Below are positions 5,991 through 13,089 of a stretch of DNA of 18,367 bases, one piece after another. The translations under genes and the position numbers were made by a program. The stretch covers positions 1-18,367 of the forward strand of contig JAFGJA010000189.1 in assembly GCA_016929355.1 (NCBI GenBank), written 5' to 3'. Position 1 is the first letter of the stretch; each line of letters begins with the position of its first letter. The DNA comes from Anaerolineae bacterium (lineage in GTDB: Bacteria; Chloroflexota; Anaerolineae; Aggregatilineales; Aggregatilineaceae). Under the pieces are notes generated by a model. The model did no database searches and was not told where the DNA came from. It was given only the letters and a program-made list of their open reading frames with translations.

Positions 5991-7658
5991 ATGAACAACT
6001 TACTCAACATTAAGACACCTGCGCAAGATCAAGCGCACGCGCTCAAAGCAGACTACAGCCTGAGCAATCACGGGATCATCAATCTGCGCCAGAGCTATTG
6101 GAATCTACCCACCGAAGCGTTATATGAAGAAGTCGTCTTTCGCGGCGAAGGCAAAATCACCACGCAGGGCGCGCTCGTCGTCACATCCGGCAAACACACC
6201 GCGCGCGCCGCGCAGGATAAATTTGTGGTCCGCGAACCCGCCACCGAAGATCATATCTGGTGGGGCGAATATAACCGGCCCCTGGCTCCTGATAAGTTCG
6301 ATGAAATCTACAGCCGGATGCTTGGCTATCTGCAAGGCCGCGATGTGTTCGTGCAGGATGGCTATGCGGGCGCTGATCCGAATTACCGGCTGCCGGTGCG
6401 TATCATTGCTGAATATGCGTGGCACAGTGTTTTTTCGCGCAATATGTTTATTCTGCCCCAGAGTCGGGAAGAATACCGGCTGCATGTGCCCGACTTCACG
6501 GTCTTGGTCCTGCCGGATTTTCGCGCCTTTCCGCCTATTGATGGCACACGCACCAACACGGCGATCATCCTCAACTTCGATCAACGGCTGGCGATCATTG
6601 CCGGATCAGGGTATGGCGGGGAGATCAAGAAATCGATCTTCACGGTCATGAACTATCTGCTGCCGCTTGAAGGTGTGATGACGATGCACTGCTCGGCCAA
6701 TCAGGGCAAAGATCGGGACGATGTAGCGCTGTTCTTCGGCCTGTCCGGGACGGGTAAAACCACGCTTTCGGCGGACCCGTCACGCGGGCTGATCGGTGAT
6801 GACGAACACGGGTGGAATGATGAGGGCGTCTTTAATTTTGAAAACGGGTGCTATGCGAAAGTGATCCAGCTTTCACCCGCCGCCGAACCGGAAATTTACA
6901 GCGCGATCCATCGTTTTGGCTCGCTGCTCGAAAACGTGATCTACGATCCGGTGACACGTAAAATCGATCTGGATGCGGACGACATCACCGAAAATACGCG
7001 CGCGTCGTATCCGTTGGAGTACATTGCCAATGCCGTGCCCGAAAAACGCGCCGGACAGCCCAAAAACATCATCTTGCTGACGTGTGATGCGCAGGGTGTG
7101 CTGCCGCCGATTGCGCGGCTGTCACCCGATCAAGCGCTCTATCACTTCATTTCCGGTTATACCTCGAAGGTCGGCGGGACGGAAGTTGGCCTCGGCGATG
7201 AACCAGAGATCACGTTCAGTACGTGTTTTGGCGCGCCCTTCATGGTCCACCGTCCGAGCTTCTACGCCGATCTGCTCAAGCGCAAGATCGAGCGCTACGG
7301 CGTCAACTGCTGGCTGCTCAATACTGGGTGGGTCGGGGGTCCGTATGGCGTTGGGAAACGGATCAGCATCCGGCACACGCGCGATCTGCTCACCGCCGCA
7401 CTCAACGGCGATTTGCTCAATGTAGACTACTACCAAGACCCGATCTTCGGGTTCGAAGTGCCTAAAAGCTGTCCCAATGTGCCGGCAGAGGTGCTGTATC
7501 CCGCCGAAGCATGGCCGGGCAAAACCGAATACTGGAACAAGTATCGCCAGTTGGCCGCGCGCTTTATCGACAACTTCAAGAAATTCGCGCCTGACTGCTC
7601 GCCGGAAGTCTGCGATGCCGGGCCAATACTGGCCGACACACCCATCGCCGGGGATTAA
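5991..7658 (+). CDS. pckA: Phosphoenolpyruvate carboxykinase (ATP)
   Basis: The enzyme interconverts oxaloacetate plus ATP and PEP plus CO2 plus ADP, the entry to gluconeogenesis. The 555 residues, slightly longer than the usual 525-540, contain YGGEIKKSIFT (208-218, metal and substrate ligands), H233, the P-loop FGLSGTGKTTLS (249-260), kinase-2 GDDEHGW (269-275) and ENGCYAKVI. The GLSGTGKTT form marks the ATP-dependent class. An oddity is the N-terminal substrate motif: usual TGRSPKDKF is here TARAAQDKF (70-78), keeping the arginine (R72). The start is fixed by the ATG directly after the repeat half-site at 5977-5990. It is probably cotranscribed with the aminotransferase. Confidence 0.95.
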   Translation: MNNLLNIKTPAQDQAHALKADYSLSNHGIINLRQSYWNLPTEALYEEVVFRGEGKITTQGALVVTSGKHTARAAQDKFVVREPATEDHIWWGEYNRPLAPDKFDEIYSRMLGYLQGRDVFVQDGYAGADPNYRLPVRIIAEYAWHSVFSRNMFILPQSREEYRLHVPDFTVLVLPDFRAFPPIDGTRTNTAIILNFDQRLAIIAGSGYGGEIKKSIFTVMNYLLPLEGVMTMHCSANQGKDRDDVALFFGLSGTGKTTLSADPSRGLIGDDEHGWNDEGVFNFENGCYAKVIQLSPAAEPEIYSAIHRFGSLLENVIYDPVTRKIDLDADDITENTRASYPLEYIANAVPEKRAGQPKNIILLTCDAQGVLPPIARLSPDQALYHFISGYTSKVGGTEVGLGDEPEITFSTCFGAPFMVHRPSFYADLLKRKIERYGVNCWLLNTGWVGGPYGVGKRISIRHTRDLLTAALNGDLLNVDYYQDPIFGFEVPKSCPNVPAEVLYPAEAWPGKTEYWNKYRQLAARFIDNFKKFAPDCSPEVCDAGPILADTPIAGD

Positions 7659-7736
7659 TTTCCGTTACCGCGTAACTATATCAACCAAGATGGCTTGTTT
7701 GGGCAACCAGACAGGCCATTTGGATTCACACAAGAT

Positions 7737-7800
7737 GATTTCTAACGCAATCCTTTGTGAATTTTTGTGCAATTTAACCATAATCATTGCGTTAGAAATC
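7737..7800. repeat. 15-bp perfect inverted repeat, 34-nt centre
   Basis: GATTTCTAACGCAAT (7737-7751) and ATTGCGTTAGAAATC (7786-7800) are perfect inverted copies. The AT-rich centre contains TTTTTGTGC, seen again at 7877-7885. It lies 79 bp after pckA and about 40 bp before a TATAAT promoter. No T-run follows, so it is not an ordinary terminator. It might be an operator, an mRNA 3' end or the ends of a tiny transposable remnant. Confidence 0.6.
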
Positions 7801-7841
7801 TGGGTAAATAAACGGCGATTGTGTGTATAATGGTCTATGAT

Positions 7842-7850
7842 TGCTATAAT
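7842..7850 (+). promoter_or_regulatory. Extended -10 promoter (TGCTATAAT) of the importer leader region
   Basis: TGC followed by perfect TATAAT (7845-7850) is an extended -10. A second TATAAT lies at 7826-7831. No good -35 is seen at 17 nt, as is usual for extended -10 promoters. Transcription would start near 7857, leaving about 490 nt of leader before the substrate-binding protein gene. Confidence 0.5.
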
Positions 7851-7863
7851 TGAGCATAATACT

Positions 7864-7885
7864 GCACAAATTTGCGTTTTTGTGC
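7864..7885 (+). promoter_or_regulatory. Inverted repeat just after the predicted start of transcription
   Basis: GCACAAA (7864-7870) and TTTGTGC (7879-7885) are perfect inverted copies around 8 nt. The site begins a few bases after the predicted start of transcription, so it could be an operator or a 5' RNA hairpin. Confidence 0.35.
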
Positions 7886-7944
7886 GACTGTTAGTATGCT
7901 ACCTCAAAGTGTTAACGGATGGAATGAGCAGATTACCAATTTTT

Positions 7945-7973
7945 AAGGAGGTAGAAACCAAATGATGAAATGA
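7945..7973 (+). promoter_or_regulatory. Orphan strong ribosome-binding site with a three-codon ORF
   Basis: AAGGAGGT (7945-7952) is an almost perfect Shine-Dalgarno followed after 9 nt by ATG ATG AAA TGA (7962-7973). Such a strong site with nothing to translate suggests either a minimal leader ORF or the start of a gene cut off by a later insertion. Confidence 0.4.
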
Positions 7974-7986
7974 TAGTCAAAGCTGT

Positions 7987-8078
7987 GTAAAGATAGCCAA
8001 AGAGTACAAAGGGGCACAGGTTTGACTGCCGACTTTTCCATAGGTATAGTGTACTTAGGTTTTAGGCTGACACTTTAC
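7987..8078 (+). ncRNA. Nested-hairpin structured RNA candidate upstream of the importer operon
   Basis: Five arm pairs nest in order: GTAAAG (7987-7992) with CTTTAC (8073-8078); AGCC plus AAA (7995-8001) with TTT...GGCT (8061-8068); AGTACA (8003-8008) with TGTACT (8050-8055); AAAG (8008-8011) with CTTT (8033-8036), sharing one base with the preceding arm; and GGCA (8013-8016) with TGCC (8027-8030). Such ordered nesting over 92 nt is unlikely by chance and is not explained by an ORF. I do not recognise a known riboswitch. It may be a cis-regulatory leader, a small RNA, or the end structure of a mobile element. Confidence 0.45.
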
Positions 8079-8089
8079 CAACGGAATAG

Positions 8090-8325
8090 AAGCGGTTGCC
8101 TGTCGAAATCGTGACGGGTAGAAAATATTCAGCGTATCCTGGAGGTGACGATAACCAAGTTGCCTTCGCCTTTAGGACTGATTGACGTCGCGGTAGTGGC
8201 TACGACGAGACGTTAAACGTCTGTGGACAGGACATAGGACCAAAGCTCTTTGTGGCGGCGGCAGTCCTGGTTGAAGCAGGAACTAAAATCCCTTATGTAC
8301 ATATATGTTTATATTTGTATATAAG
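8090..8325 (+). mobile_element. Possible IS200/IS605-type right-end / omega-RNA-like remnant
   Basis: Several hairpins lie in series: CCTGTC/GACGGG (8099-8118), AGACGT/ACGTCT (8208-8222), CAGGAC/GTCCTG (8228-8269) around CCAAA/TTTG, and a 34-nt AT-rich hairpin at 8292-8325. Broken frames give ETLNVCGQDIGPKLF and VEAGTK, or LKQEL in the next frame; these resemble the tails of TnpB proteins, whose 3' ends double as guide RNA. The frames are interrupted by stops and no catalytic TnpB region is present. The resemblance is from memory and could be chance. The alternative is that the whole stretch is the 5' leader of the importer operon. Confidence 0.33.
8292..8325 (+). promoter_or_regulatory. Long AT-rich hairpin directly before the importer ribosome-binding site
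   Basis: This 34-nt stretch folds on itself with about 15 pairs (one G-U, one T-T mismatch) around a small loop. It ends one base before AAAGGTGG (8327-8333 core), the ribosome-binding site of the gene at 8345. It could modulate initiation or protect the mRNA, or be the subterminal palindrome of an IS200/IS605 end. Confidence 0.5.
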
Positions 8326-8344
8326 AAAGGTGGCAAGAAGCTAG

Positions 8345-10000
8345 ATGCGTAAAGTTTCTCTTTTGCTCGTTGTTGCAATGGTGCTGGCCTTAGTGCCCAC
8401 TGTTTCCATTTCAGCGCAAGGTGGCAACACCTTCGTGTTTGGCGAGTTCGGTAACGCCGTACAACTCGATCCCGCCGTTGTGACGGATGGTATCTCATTC
8501 CGCGTAACCGTGCAGGGTTGCGAAGCGCTGTTGTTCTATGATGGCTCAACCACCAACCCGGTCCCCGGTTTGGCGAAAAGCTGGACCGTGAGCGATGACG
8601 GTTTGGTCTGGGCCTTCCAGTTGGAAGAAGGCGTGATGTTCCATGATGGTACGCCTTTCAACGCCGAAGCGGTTAAATGGAACTTTGACCGGTGGCGTCT
8701 GACCAGCCATCCCCAACACTTCGCCGAGTCCGTTTTCGAATACTACGATTATATGTGGAACGGCTTTGATGAGGGTTCATTGATCCAGAGCGTGGAAGCG
8801 ACTGGCGAATACGAAGTGACCATCACCCTGGCCGAACCCTACGGTTCAATGTTGAACACATTGGCGATGCCCATGTTTGCTATCGCCAGCCCTGCCGCCG
8901 TTGAAGCCGCAGGCGCGGCCTACGGAACCCCGGAAGTCGGCTATAGCTGCACCGGCCCGTACAAGTTTGTTGAATGGATCAGCGACGATCATATCACGCT
9001 GGAACGCAACGCCGAGTACTGGGGCGAGATTCCTGGCAATGTTGATACCATCATCTACCGGATTATCCCCGATGCTGCCGCCCGTTTTGCGGCGCTCCAG
9101 TCCGGTGAAATCGATGCGTTTGAAGGTCCGAACGTAGAAGACCTGGACGCGATTGATGCTGCCGATGATCTGTTCATTCAAATGCGCGGCCCGTTGAATG
9201 TGATGTACCTGGCCTTCAGCTACCGCGTCAAAGAATTCCGTGATCCATTGGTGCGGCAGGCGATTGCCATGGCGCTCAACCGCCAGGAAATCGTGGATGC
9301 GTTTTACCCGCCCGGGGCTGTCGTCGCCACCACCATGATCCCGCCGTCACTGTGGGGTTTCAATCCCGACGTGCCCGCCTTCGAATATGATCCCGAAGGG
9401 GCCAAAGCTCTGCTCGCCGAAGCTGGCTATCCCGATGGACTCAGCGAAGTGACGGTGCTGCCGGTTGACGAAAACAACATGGTCATCGAAGACGCCGCAG
9501 GCGAAGTCATCCCCTTGACACTGTACTTCCAGCCCGTGCAGCGCCCCTACAATCCCGATGGTGAGGGTATTGGTGAAGCCATGGTCAGCTACCTGGCTGA
9601 TATTGGCCTCGAAGCCCAACTCGGTTCAGTGGGTGACTGGTCAGCGTATCTTGATGCGCGCAGCAATGGCGAACTGAACGGTCTGTACCAGCTTGGTTGG
9701 ACCGGTGACAATGGTGATCCTGATAACTTCCTGGGTTACTTCTTCGGTGCTGGCCCCAAGCCCGCCGAAGGCTACTACTACAACCAGGAAGTTCACGATC
9801 TGCTGATGCAAGCCCGTTCAATGACCGCTCAGGCCGAACGCGAGCCGATCTACCAGCAAGTTGACGCGATCATGCACGACGAAGTGGGTCGTATCTACGT
9901 GGCGCACACCGGTGTGCCGTTGGCGTTCCGCAGCCGCGTTTCGGGCTATGTGACGAACCCGTTGGGAACCGAACACTTCAAGTTTGTCTCGGTTGAATAG
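8345..10000 (+). CDS. ABC transporter substrate-binding protein, peptide/nickel family (SBP family 5)
   Basis: This 551-residue protein would capture oligopeptides, or another family-5 ligand, outside the membrane and deliver them to the two permeases downstream. It starts with a signal peptide: MRKVSLLLVVAMV, a hydrophobic core to about residue 22, then a likely signal peptidase I site at VSISA-Q. There is no lipobox cysteine, unlike most Gram-positive family members, so how it is held at the cell is unclear. The mature part has the family-5 signature around FNAEAVKWNFDRWR (residues 112-125 approximately) and YSCTGPYKFVEW. The end region MTAQAEREPIYQQVDAIMHDEVG is also typical. A terminator separates it from the permeases. 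The ligand cannot be predicted. Confidence 0.93.
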   Translation: MRKVSLLLVVAMVLALVPTVSISAQGGNTFVFGEFGNAVQLDPAVVTDGISFRVTVQGCEALLFYDGSTTNPVPGLAKSWTVSDDGLVWAFQLEEGVMFHDGTPFNAEAVKWNFDRWRLTSHPQHFAESVFEYYDYMWNGFDEGSLIQSVEATGEYEVTITLAEPYGSMLNTLAMPMFAIASPAAVEAAGAAYGTPEVGYSCTGPYKFVEWISDDHITLERNAEYWGEIPGNVDTIIYRIIPDAAARFAALQSGEIDAFEGPNVEDLDAIDAADDLFIQMRGPLNVMYLAFSYRVKEFRDPLVRQAIAMALNRQEIVDAFYPPGAVVATTMIPPSLWGFNPDVPAFEYDPEGAKALLAEAGYPDGLSEVTVLPVDENNMVIEDAAGEVIPLTLYFQPVQRPYNPDGEGIGEAMVSYLADIGLEAQLGSVGDWSAYLDARSNGELNGLYQLGWTGDNGDPDNFLGYFFGAGPKPAEGYYYNQEVHDLLMQARSMTAQAEREPIYQQVDAIMHDEVGRIYVAHTGVPLAFRSRVSGYVTNPLGTEHFKFVSVE

Positions 10001-10025
10001 CTGTATCACTTGATTTGAGTCTCAA

Positions 10026-10062
10026 TAGGATGGCTGCCTCCGGGTAGCCATCCTACTTTTTT
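10026..10062 (+). terminator. Rho-independent terminator after the substrate-binding protein gene
   Basis: TAGGATGGCTGCC (10026-10038) pairs with GGTAGCCATCCTA (10043-10055) around a TCCG loop, one G-U among 13 pairs. TTTTTT follows at 10057-10062. Read-through would couple the permeases; termination would make the binding protein more abundant. Confidence 0.9.
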
Positions 10063-10078
10063 GGCTGTTCGCGGGCGA

Positions 10079-10107
10079 TTGGACCAATGCACATTTTTGG
10101 GTACAAT
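10079..10107 (+). promoter_or_regulatory. Sigma-70 promoter of the permease genes
   Basis: TTGGAC (10079-10084), exactly 17 nt, then TACAAT (10102-10107): both boxes match 5/6. It lies between the terminator and the first permease, with a start of transcription near 10114. The permeases therefore have their own promoter. Confidence 0.65.
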
Positions 10108-10145
10108 CAGCCCGCGTTGAACTTCTATCTGGCTGGATTGTGTTT

Positions 10146-11147
10146 ATGGCTACTTATCTTGCACGACGTTTGATTGAAGCAGTTCCCGTTATTGTCGGCG
10201 TTTCCATCCTTGTGTTTTTGCTGCTGCACCTGATTCCGGGCGATCCTGCGCTTGCCATTTTGGGCGAACGTGCCACCGAAGAAAACGTTGCGGTGATCCG
10301 GGAACGCCTGGGATTGAATAAACCCCTTTATGAGCAGTATTTCATCTGGGTCGGTAATATGATCCAGGGCGATTTAGGCAATACGGTACGCGGCAATATC
10401 CCGGTTGCCAACGAAATCAGCAGCCGGTTTCCCGCCACGATTGAACTGTCGCTGTCGGCGCTCACCATCGCGGTGTTGGTGGGCGTGCCGATGGGTATCC
10501 TCTCCGGCATCCGGCGTAATTCGCTAATTGACACAGCGAGTATGTTCATCGCGTTATTTGGCGTGTCGATTCCCATTTTTGTGTTGGGGCTGCTCCTGAT
10601 TTACATTGTCGGCGTCGAACTGCATTGGCTGCCATTTGTCAGTCGATTAAGTTCAAGTGTCCAACTAGAACGTGTCACCGGATTACATACGGTGGATGCG
10701 ATTATCGCCGGAGATTGGACCGCGTTAAAAGATGCGCTTAATCATTTGATTTTGCCCGCCGTGACACTGGCCACCGTGCCGATGGCGGTCATTGCCCGTA
10801 TCACGCGCTCATCCATGCTGGAAGTGCTGAACCAGGATTACATTCGCACCGCCCGCGCCAAAGGGCTGCGCTCTTATGTGGTCGTGATCCGGCACGCCTT
10901 CCGTAATGCGATGCTGCCTATCGTGACCATCATCGGCTTGCAGTTGGGCACGCTGCTTTCGGGTGCAGTCCTGACCGAAACGATCTACTCCTGGCCGGGC
11001 GTTGGTAAATGGTTGTTCGACTCGATTATTGCGCGCGATTATCCGATTGTACAATCGATGACGCTGATTATCGCCATGATTTATATTGTGGTGAATATGG
11101 TCGTTGATGTTCTCTATGCCGTGATTGACCCACGTATCAGGTACTAA
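10146..11147 (+). CDS. ABC transporter permease, DppB/OppB type
   Basis: This is one of the two inner-membrane channel subunits of the importer. From ATG 10146 it has 333 residues beginning MATYLARRLIEAVPVIVGV, with a first membrane span at about 11-30 followed by LIPGDPA, the usual DppB opening. The cytoplasmic coupling loop SSMLEVLNQDYIRTARAKGL starts near residue 222 and contacts the ATPase. The C-terminus YAVIDPRIRY is typical. A GTG at 10140 is an in-frame alternative start, but GGCTGGA at 10131-10137 is better spaced for the ATG. Its gene lies 4 nt before oppC and shares its transcript. Confidence 0.92.
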   Translation: MATYLARRLIEAVPVIVGVSILVFLLLHLIPGDPALAILGERATEENVAVIRERLGLNKPLYEQYFIWVGNMIQGDLGNTVRGNIPVANEISSRFPATIELSLSALTIAVLVGVPMGILSGIRRNSLIDTASMFIALFGVSIPIFVLGLLLIYIVGVELHWLPFVSRLSSSVQLERVTGLHTVDAIIAGDWTALKDALNHLILPAVTLATVPMAVIARITRSSMLEVLNQDYIRTARAKGLRSYVVVIRHAFRNAMLPIVTIIGLQLGTLLSGAVLTETIYSWPGVGKWLFDSIIARDYPIVQSMTLIIAMIYIVVNMVVDVLYAVIDPRIRY

Positions 11148-11151
11148 ACTC

Positions 11152-12147
11152 ATGACGACAGCCGACCCTATTTCATTATCAGAACAGAAAAAAACAATCC
11201 AATTCACCCGGCGCGAACTGATCCTTGACCGTCTGATCCTCGCCCGCGACTTTCTCAAACGATTGTGGCGCAGTCCGAGCGCGCGCATCGGCGGGATCGT
11301 TGTCTTGATCACCGTTGGTATTTCAGTGGGTGTGCCCCTGTTTAACGACTACGATGCGCTGCGGGACCGCGATCTTCCCTCGCGGTATGCTGAACCGGAT
11401 TGCGTGGTCAAAGTCATCCAATCCTACATCAACGATTACGAAGAAAAAACCACCTTCAGCAACATGACCTGCGACCATCCCTTCGGCGCGGACAAAAACG
11501 GACGCGACATCATGCGCCGTGTGGGGCATGGTATGTCAGTGTCGTTGTGGGCGGGCGTGGTGGCGGTGGTGTTTTCGCTGTCCATTGGCGGCACTGTCGG
11601 CCTGTTAGCCGGGTTTGTTGGCGGTTGGGTCGATAGTATCTTTATGCGCCTGATGGACGTGATTCTGGCGTTCCCGTCGCTGCTGCTGGCGGTAGCGCTC
11701 GTCACCGTCGCCGGGGCCAACCTGCAAAACGGCATGATCGCCGTAGGGATCACACAGATTCCGGTCTTTGCGCGGCTGGCGCGGTCCATGTCGATCTCGA
11801 TTCGTAACCAGGAATATGTGCTGGCCGCGCGGAGTATCGGCACTCGTCAGGGTGGTATTCTGTTTAACCATGTGCTGCCGAACAGCCTCGCGCCGTTGAT
11901 CGTGCAATCCACATTAGGTTTGGGCACGGCGGTGATCGAAACTGCCGCGCTAGGTTTTCTGGGTTTGGGGCAGCAGCCCCCTTATCCCGAATTGGGTAAA
12001 ATGTTGGCTGATAGCCAGCAATCCTTACTCTCCGGCAAATGGTGGGTGATGGTCTTCCCCGGTGCAGCGATCATTATGATCGTGTTGGGCTTCAACCTGT
12101 TAGGCGACGGTCTGCGCGATGTCCTCGATCCACGCTTGAAAAAATAA
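11152..12147 (+). CDS. ABC transporter permease, DppC/OppC type
   Basis: This is the partner permease of the importer, 331 residues from ATG 11152, which has CAGGT at 11138-11142. A TTG at 11125 would overlap the previous gene and is less likely. After a charged N-terminus (LKRLWRSPSARIGG) comes the first span. The OppC-type sequence HPFGADKNGRDIMRRVGHG precedes the transmembrane domain, and the coupling loop IRNQEYVLAARSIG lies near 215-230. The end LGDGLRDVLDPRLKK is typical. No ATP-binding subunit (DppD/DppF) follows; the next gene is a sortase. The transporter must use ATPases encoded elsewhere. Confidence 0.93.
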   Translation: MTTADPISLSEQKKTIQFTRRELILDRLILARDFLKRLWRSPSARIGGIVVLITVGISVGVPLFNDYDALRDRDLPSRYAEPDCVVKVIQSYINDYEEKTTFSNMTCDHPFGADKNGRDIMRRVGHGMSVSLWAGVVAVVFSLSIGGTVGLLAGFVGGWVDSIFMRLMDVILAFPSLLLAVALVTVAGANLQNGMIAVGITQIPVFARLARSMSISIRNQEYVLAARSIGTRQGGILFNHVLPNSLAPLIVQSTLGLGTAVIETAALGFLGLGQQPPYPELGKMLADSQQSLLSGKWWVMVFPGAAIIMIVLGFNLLGDGLRDVLDPRLKK

Positions 12148-12185
12148 GAGGATCGTTCAGAAAACAAATAGATTCCGCCTGATCG

Positions 12186-12255
12186 TGTAGGGGTGAACCA
12201 ATTCGAACCTCTGGTTCGCATTCGCCCTGGACCGACACGCTGGTCGGTCCCTACA
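12186..12255. repeat. Compound TGTAGGG...CCCTACA palindromic repeat
   Basis: The outer arms TGTAGGG (12186-12192) and CCCTACA (12249-12255) enclose two inner hairpins. One is GTGAACCA/TGGTTCGC with one mismatch; the other is GGACCGAC (12229-12236) with GTCGGTCC (12243-12250), perfect. It is the largest copy of the dispersed family in this window and suggests modular centres between constant ends. Confidence 0.65.
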
Positions 12256-12276
12256 TTTATTCTGCTAAAATTACTA

Positions 12277-12309
12277 GAGCGATGGGCATTATCCCATCGT
12301 TCTTTTTTT
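12277..12309 (+). terminator. Rho-independent terminator after the permease operon
   Basis: GAGCGATGGG (12277-12286) pairs with CCCATCGTTC (12293-12302), one G-U, around CATTAT. A run of T follows (12303-12309). Confidence 0.9.
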
Positions 12310-12340
12310 GCACCCTACGTTAGCAGGTGATTAGAATTAC

Positions 12341-12371
12341 TTGCCACAAAACGCGGGCTGTGGGATATATT
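12341..12371 (+). promoter_or_regulatory. Possible promoter of the sortase gene
   Basis: TTGCCA (12341-12346) is followed by GATATA after 17 nt (12364-12369) or TATATT after 19 nt (12366-12371). It is a plausible but not strong sigma-70 site, about 35 nt before the GTG start. Confidence 0.35.
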
Positions 12372-12403
12372 GAATATCGAGTTGGTCAATAGGACAGAAC
12401 GTT

Positions 12404-13066
12404 GTGTTACCGCGAAAACGCCGTCGAATCGAGTTTACCCGTCAAACGTGTTTTATGTTAACCGTTCAACTGCTGGTGATGCTGCTGGTCGGTTGGCGCT
12501 TATCGGTTTTGATCTTTGCTGAGAGCAGCAGCCATACCGTCTCAACCAGTATGATCCGGCCTGCCCCCACCGCTCTCAGCACACGCGATGTATTACCCAC
12601 CCCCACCCCTGATTTCACCATTCCCGCCCGCCTGATCACGTTTCCCGGCGCATCTATGAGCGCGCCCATTATCCCGGCTGGGCGCGTCGGCGGAACCTGG
12701 GAAACACGGCACTTAGGCGACTCAGTGGGGCATCTGGTCGGCACGAGTTGGTTGGATGGCCCCGGCAATAATATTGTGCTGGCGGGCCACGTCGAGAGTT
12801 ATACCGGTGATCCCGGCCCATTTGCCCATCTCTTTGAAGCACATGAAGGCGATCTGATCATTTTGCGCGAGGGCACTACCGAATCGCATTACCGTGTGAC
12901 CGCCATCAAAGAAGTGAACCCGTATGATGTGAGTTATGTTGCGCAAGGTGGTAGTTCCCGCCTGACGCTGATCACCTGTATGGACTGGGATTTTGAGCAA
13001 AATACGTATCTGGGCCGGTTAGTCGTCATTGCCGAACCGATCATCGCTGCCGCCCAAAGCCCGTGA
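12404..13066 (+). CDS. Sortase (class D/E/F-like transpeptidase)
   Basis: Sortases cut a C-terminal sorting signal and attach the protein to the cell envelope or to pilin subunits. The 220-residue product has a basic N-terminus (MLPRKRRR), one membrane anchor at about 17-38 and a Pro/Thr-rich linker to about residue 75. The catalytic triad is visible: H129 in NNIVLAGHV, C192 in LTLITCMDW and R205 in YLGRLVVIAEP. The GTG start is supported by AGGA at 12391-12394, 9 nt upstream. It stands alone: neither a pilin nor an LPxTG-type substrate gene is adjacent, so it is more likely a housekeeping sortase than a pilus one. The class assignment is tentative. Confidence 0.9.
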   Translation: MLPRKRRRIEFTRQTCFMLTVQLLVMLLVGWRLSVLIFAESSSHTVSTSMIRPAPTALSTRDVLPTPTPDFTIPARLITFPGASMSAPIIPAGRVGGTWETRHLGDSVGHLVGTSWLDGPGNNIVLAGHVESYTGDPGPFAHLFEAHEGDLIILREGTTESHYRVTAIKEVNPYDVSYVAQGGSSRLTLITCMDWDFEQNTYLGRLVVIAEPIIAAAQSP

Positions 13067-13089
13067 TACGGGTGCGATCCAGCCCTCGC

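Noticed and set aside
7659..8344. Known RNA families (T-box, tmRNA, RNase P, SRP RNA, group I/II intron) for the long leader
   Set aside because: None of their conserved cores (for example the T-box GGTGG bulge or the group II domain V) could be found by eye, so the element is left unnamed.
8090..8344. A TnpB-like RNA-guided repressor (TldR) controlling the importer
   Set aside because: No TnpB or TldR protein gene is in the window; only a doubtful tail-like fragment remains.
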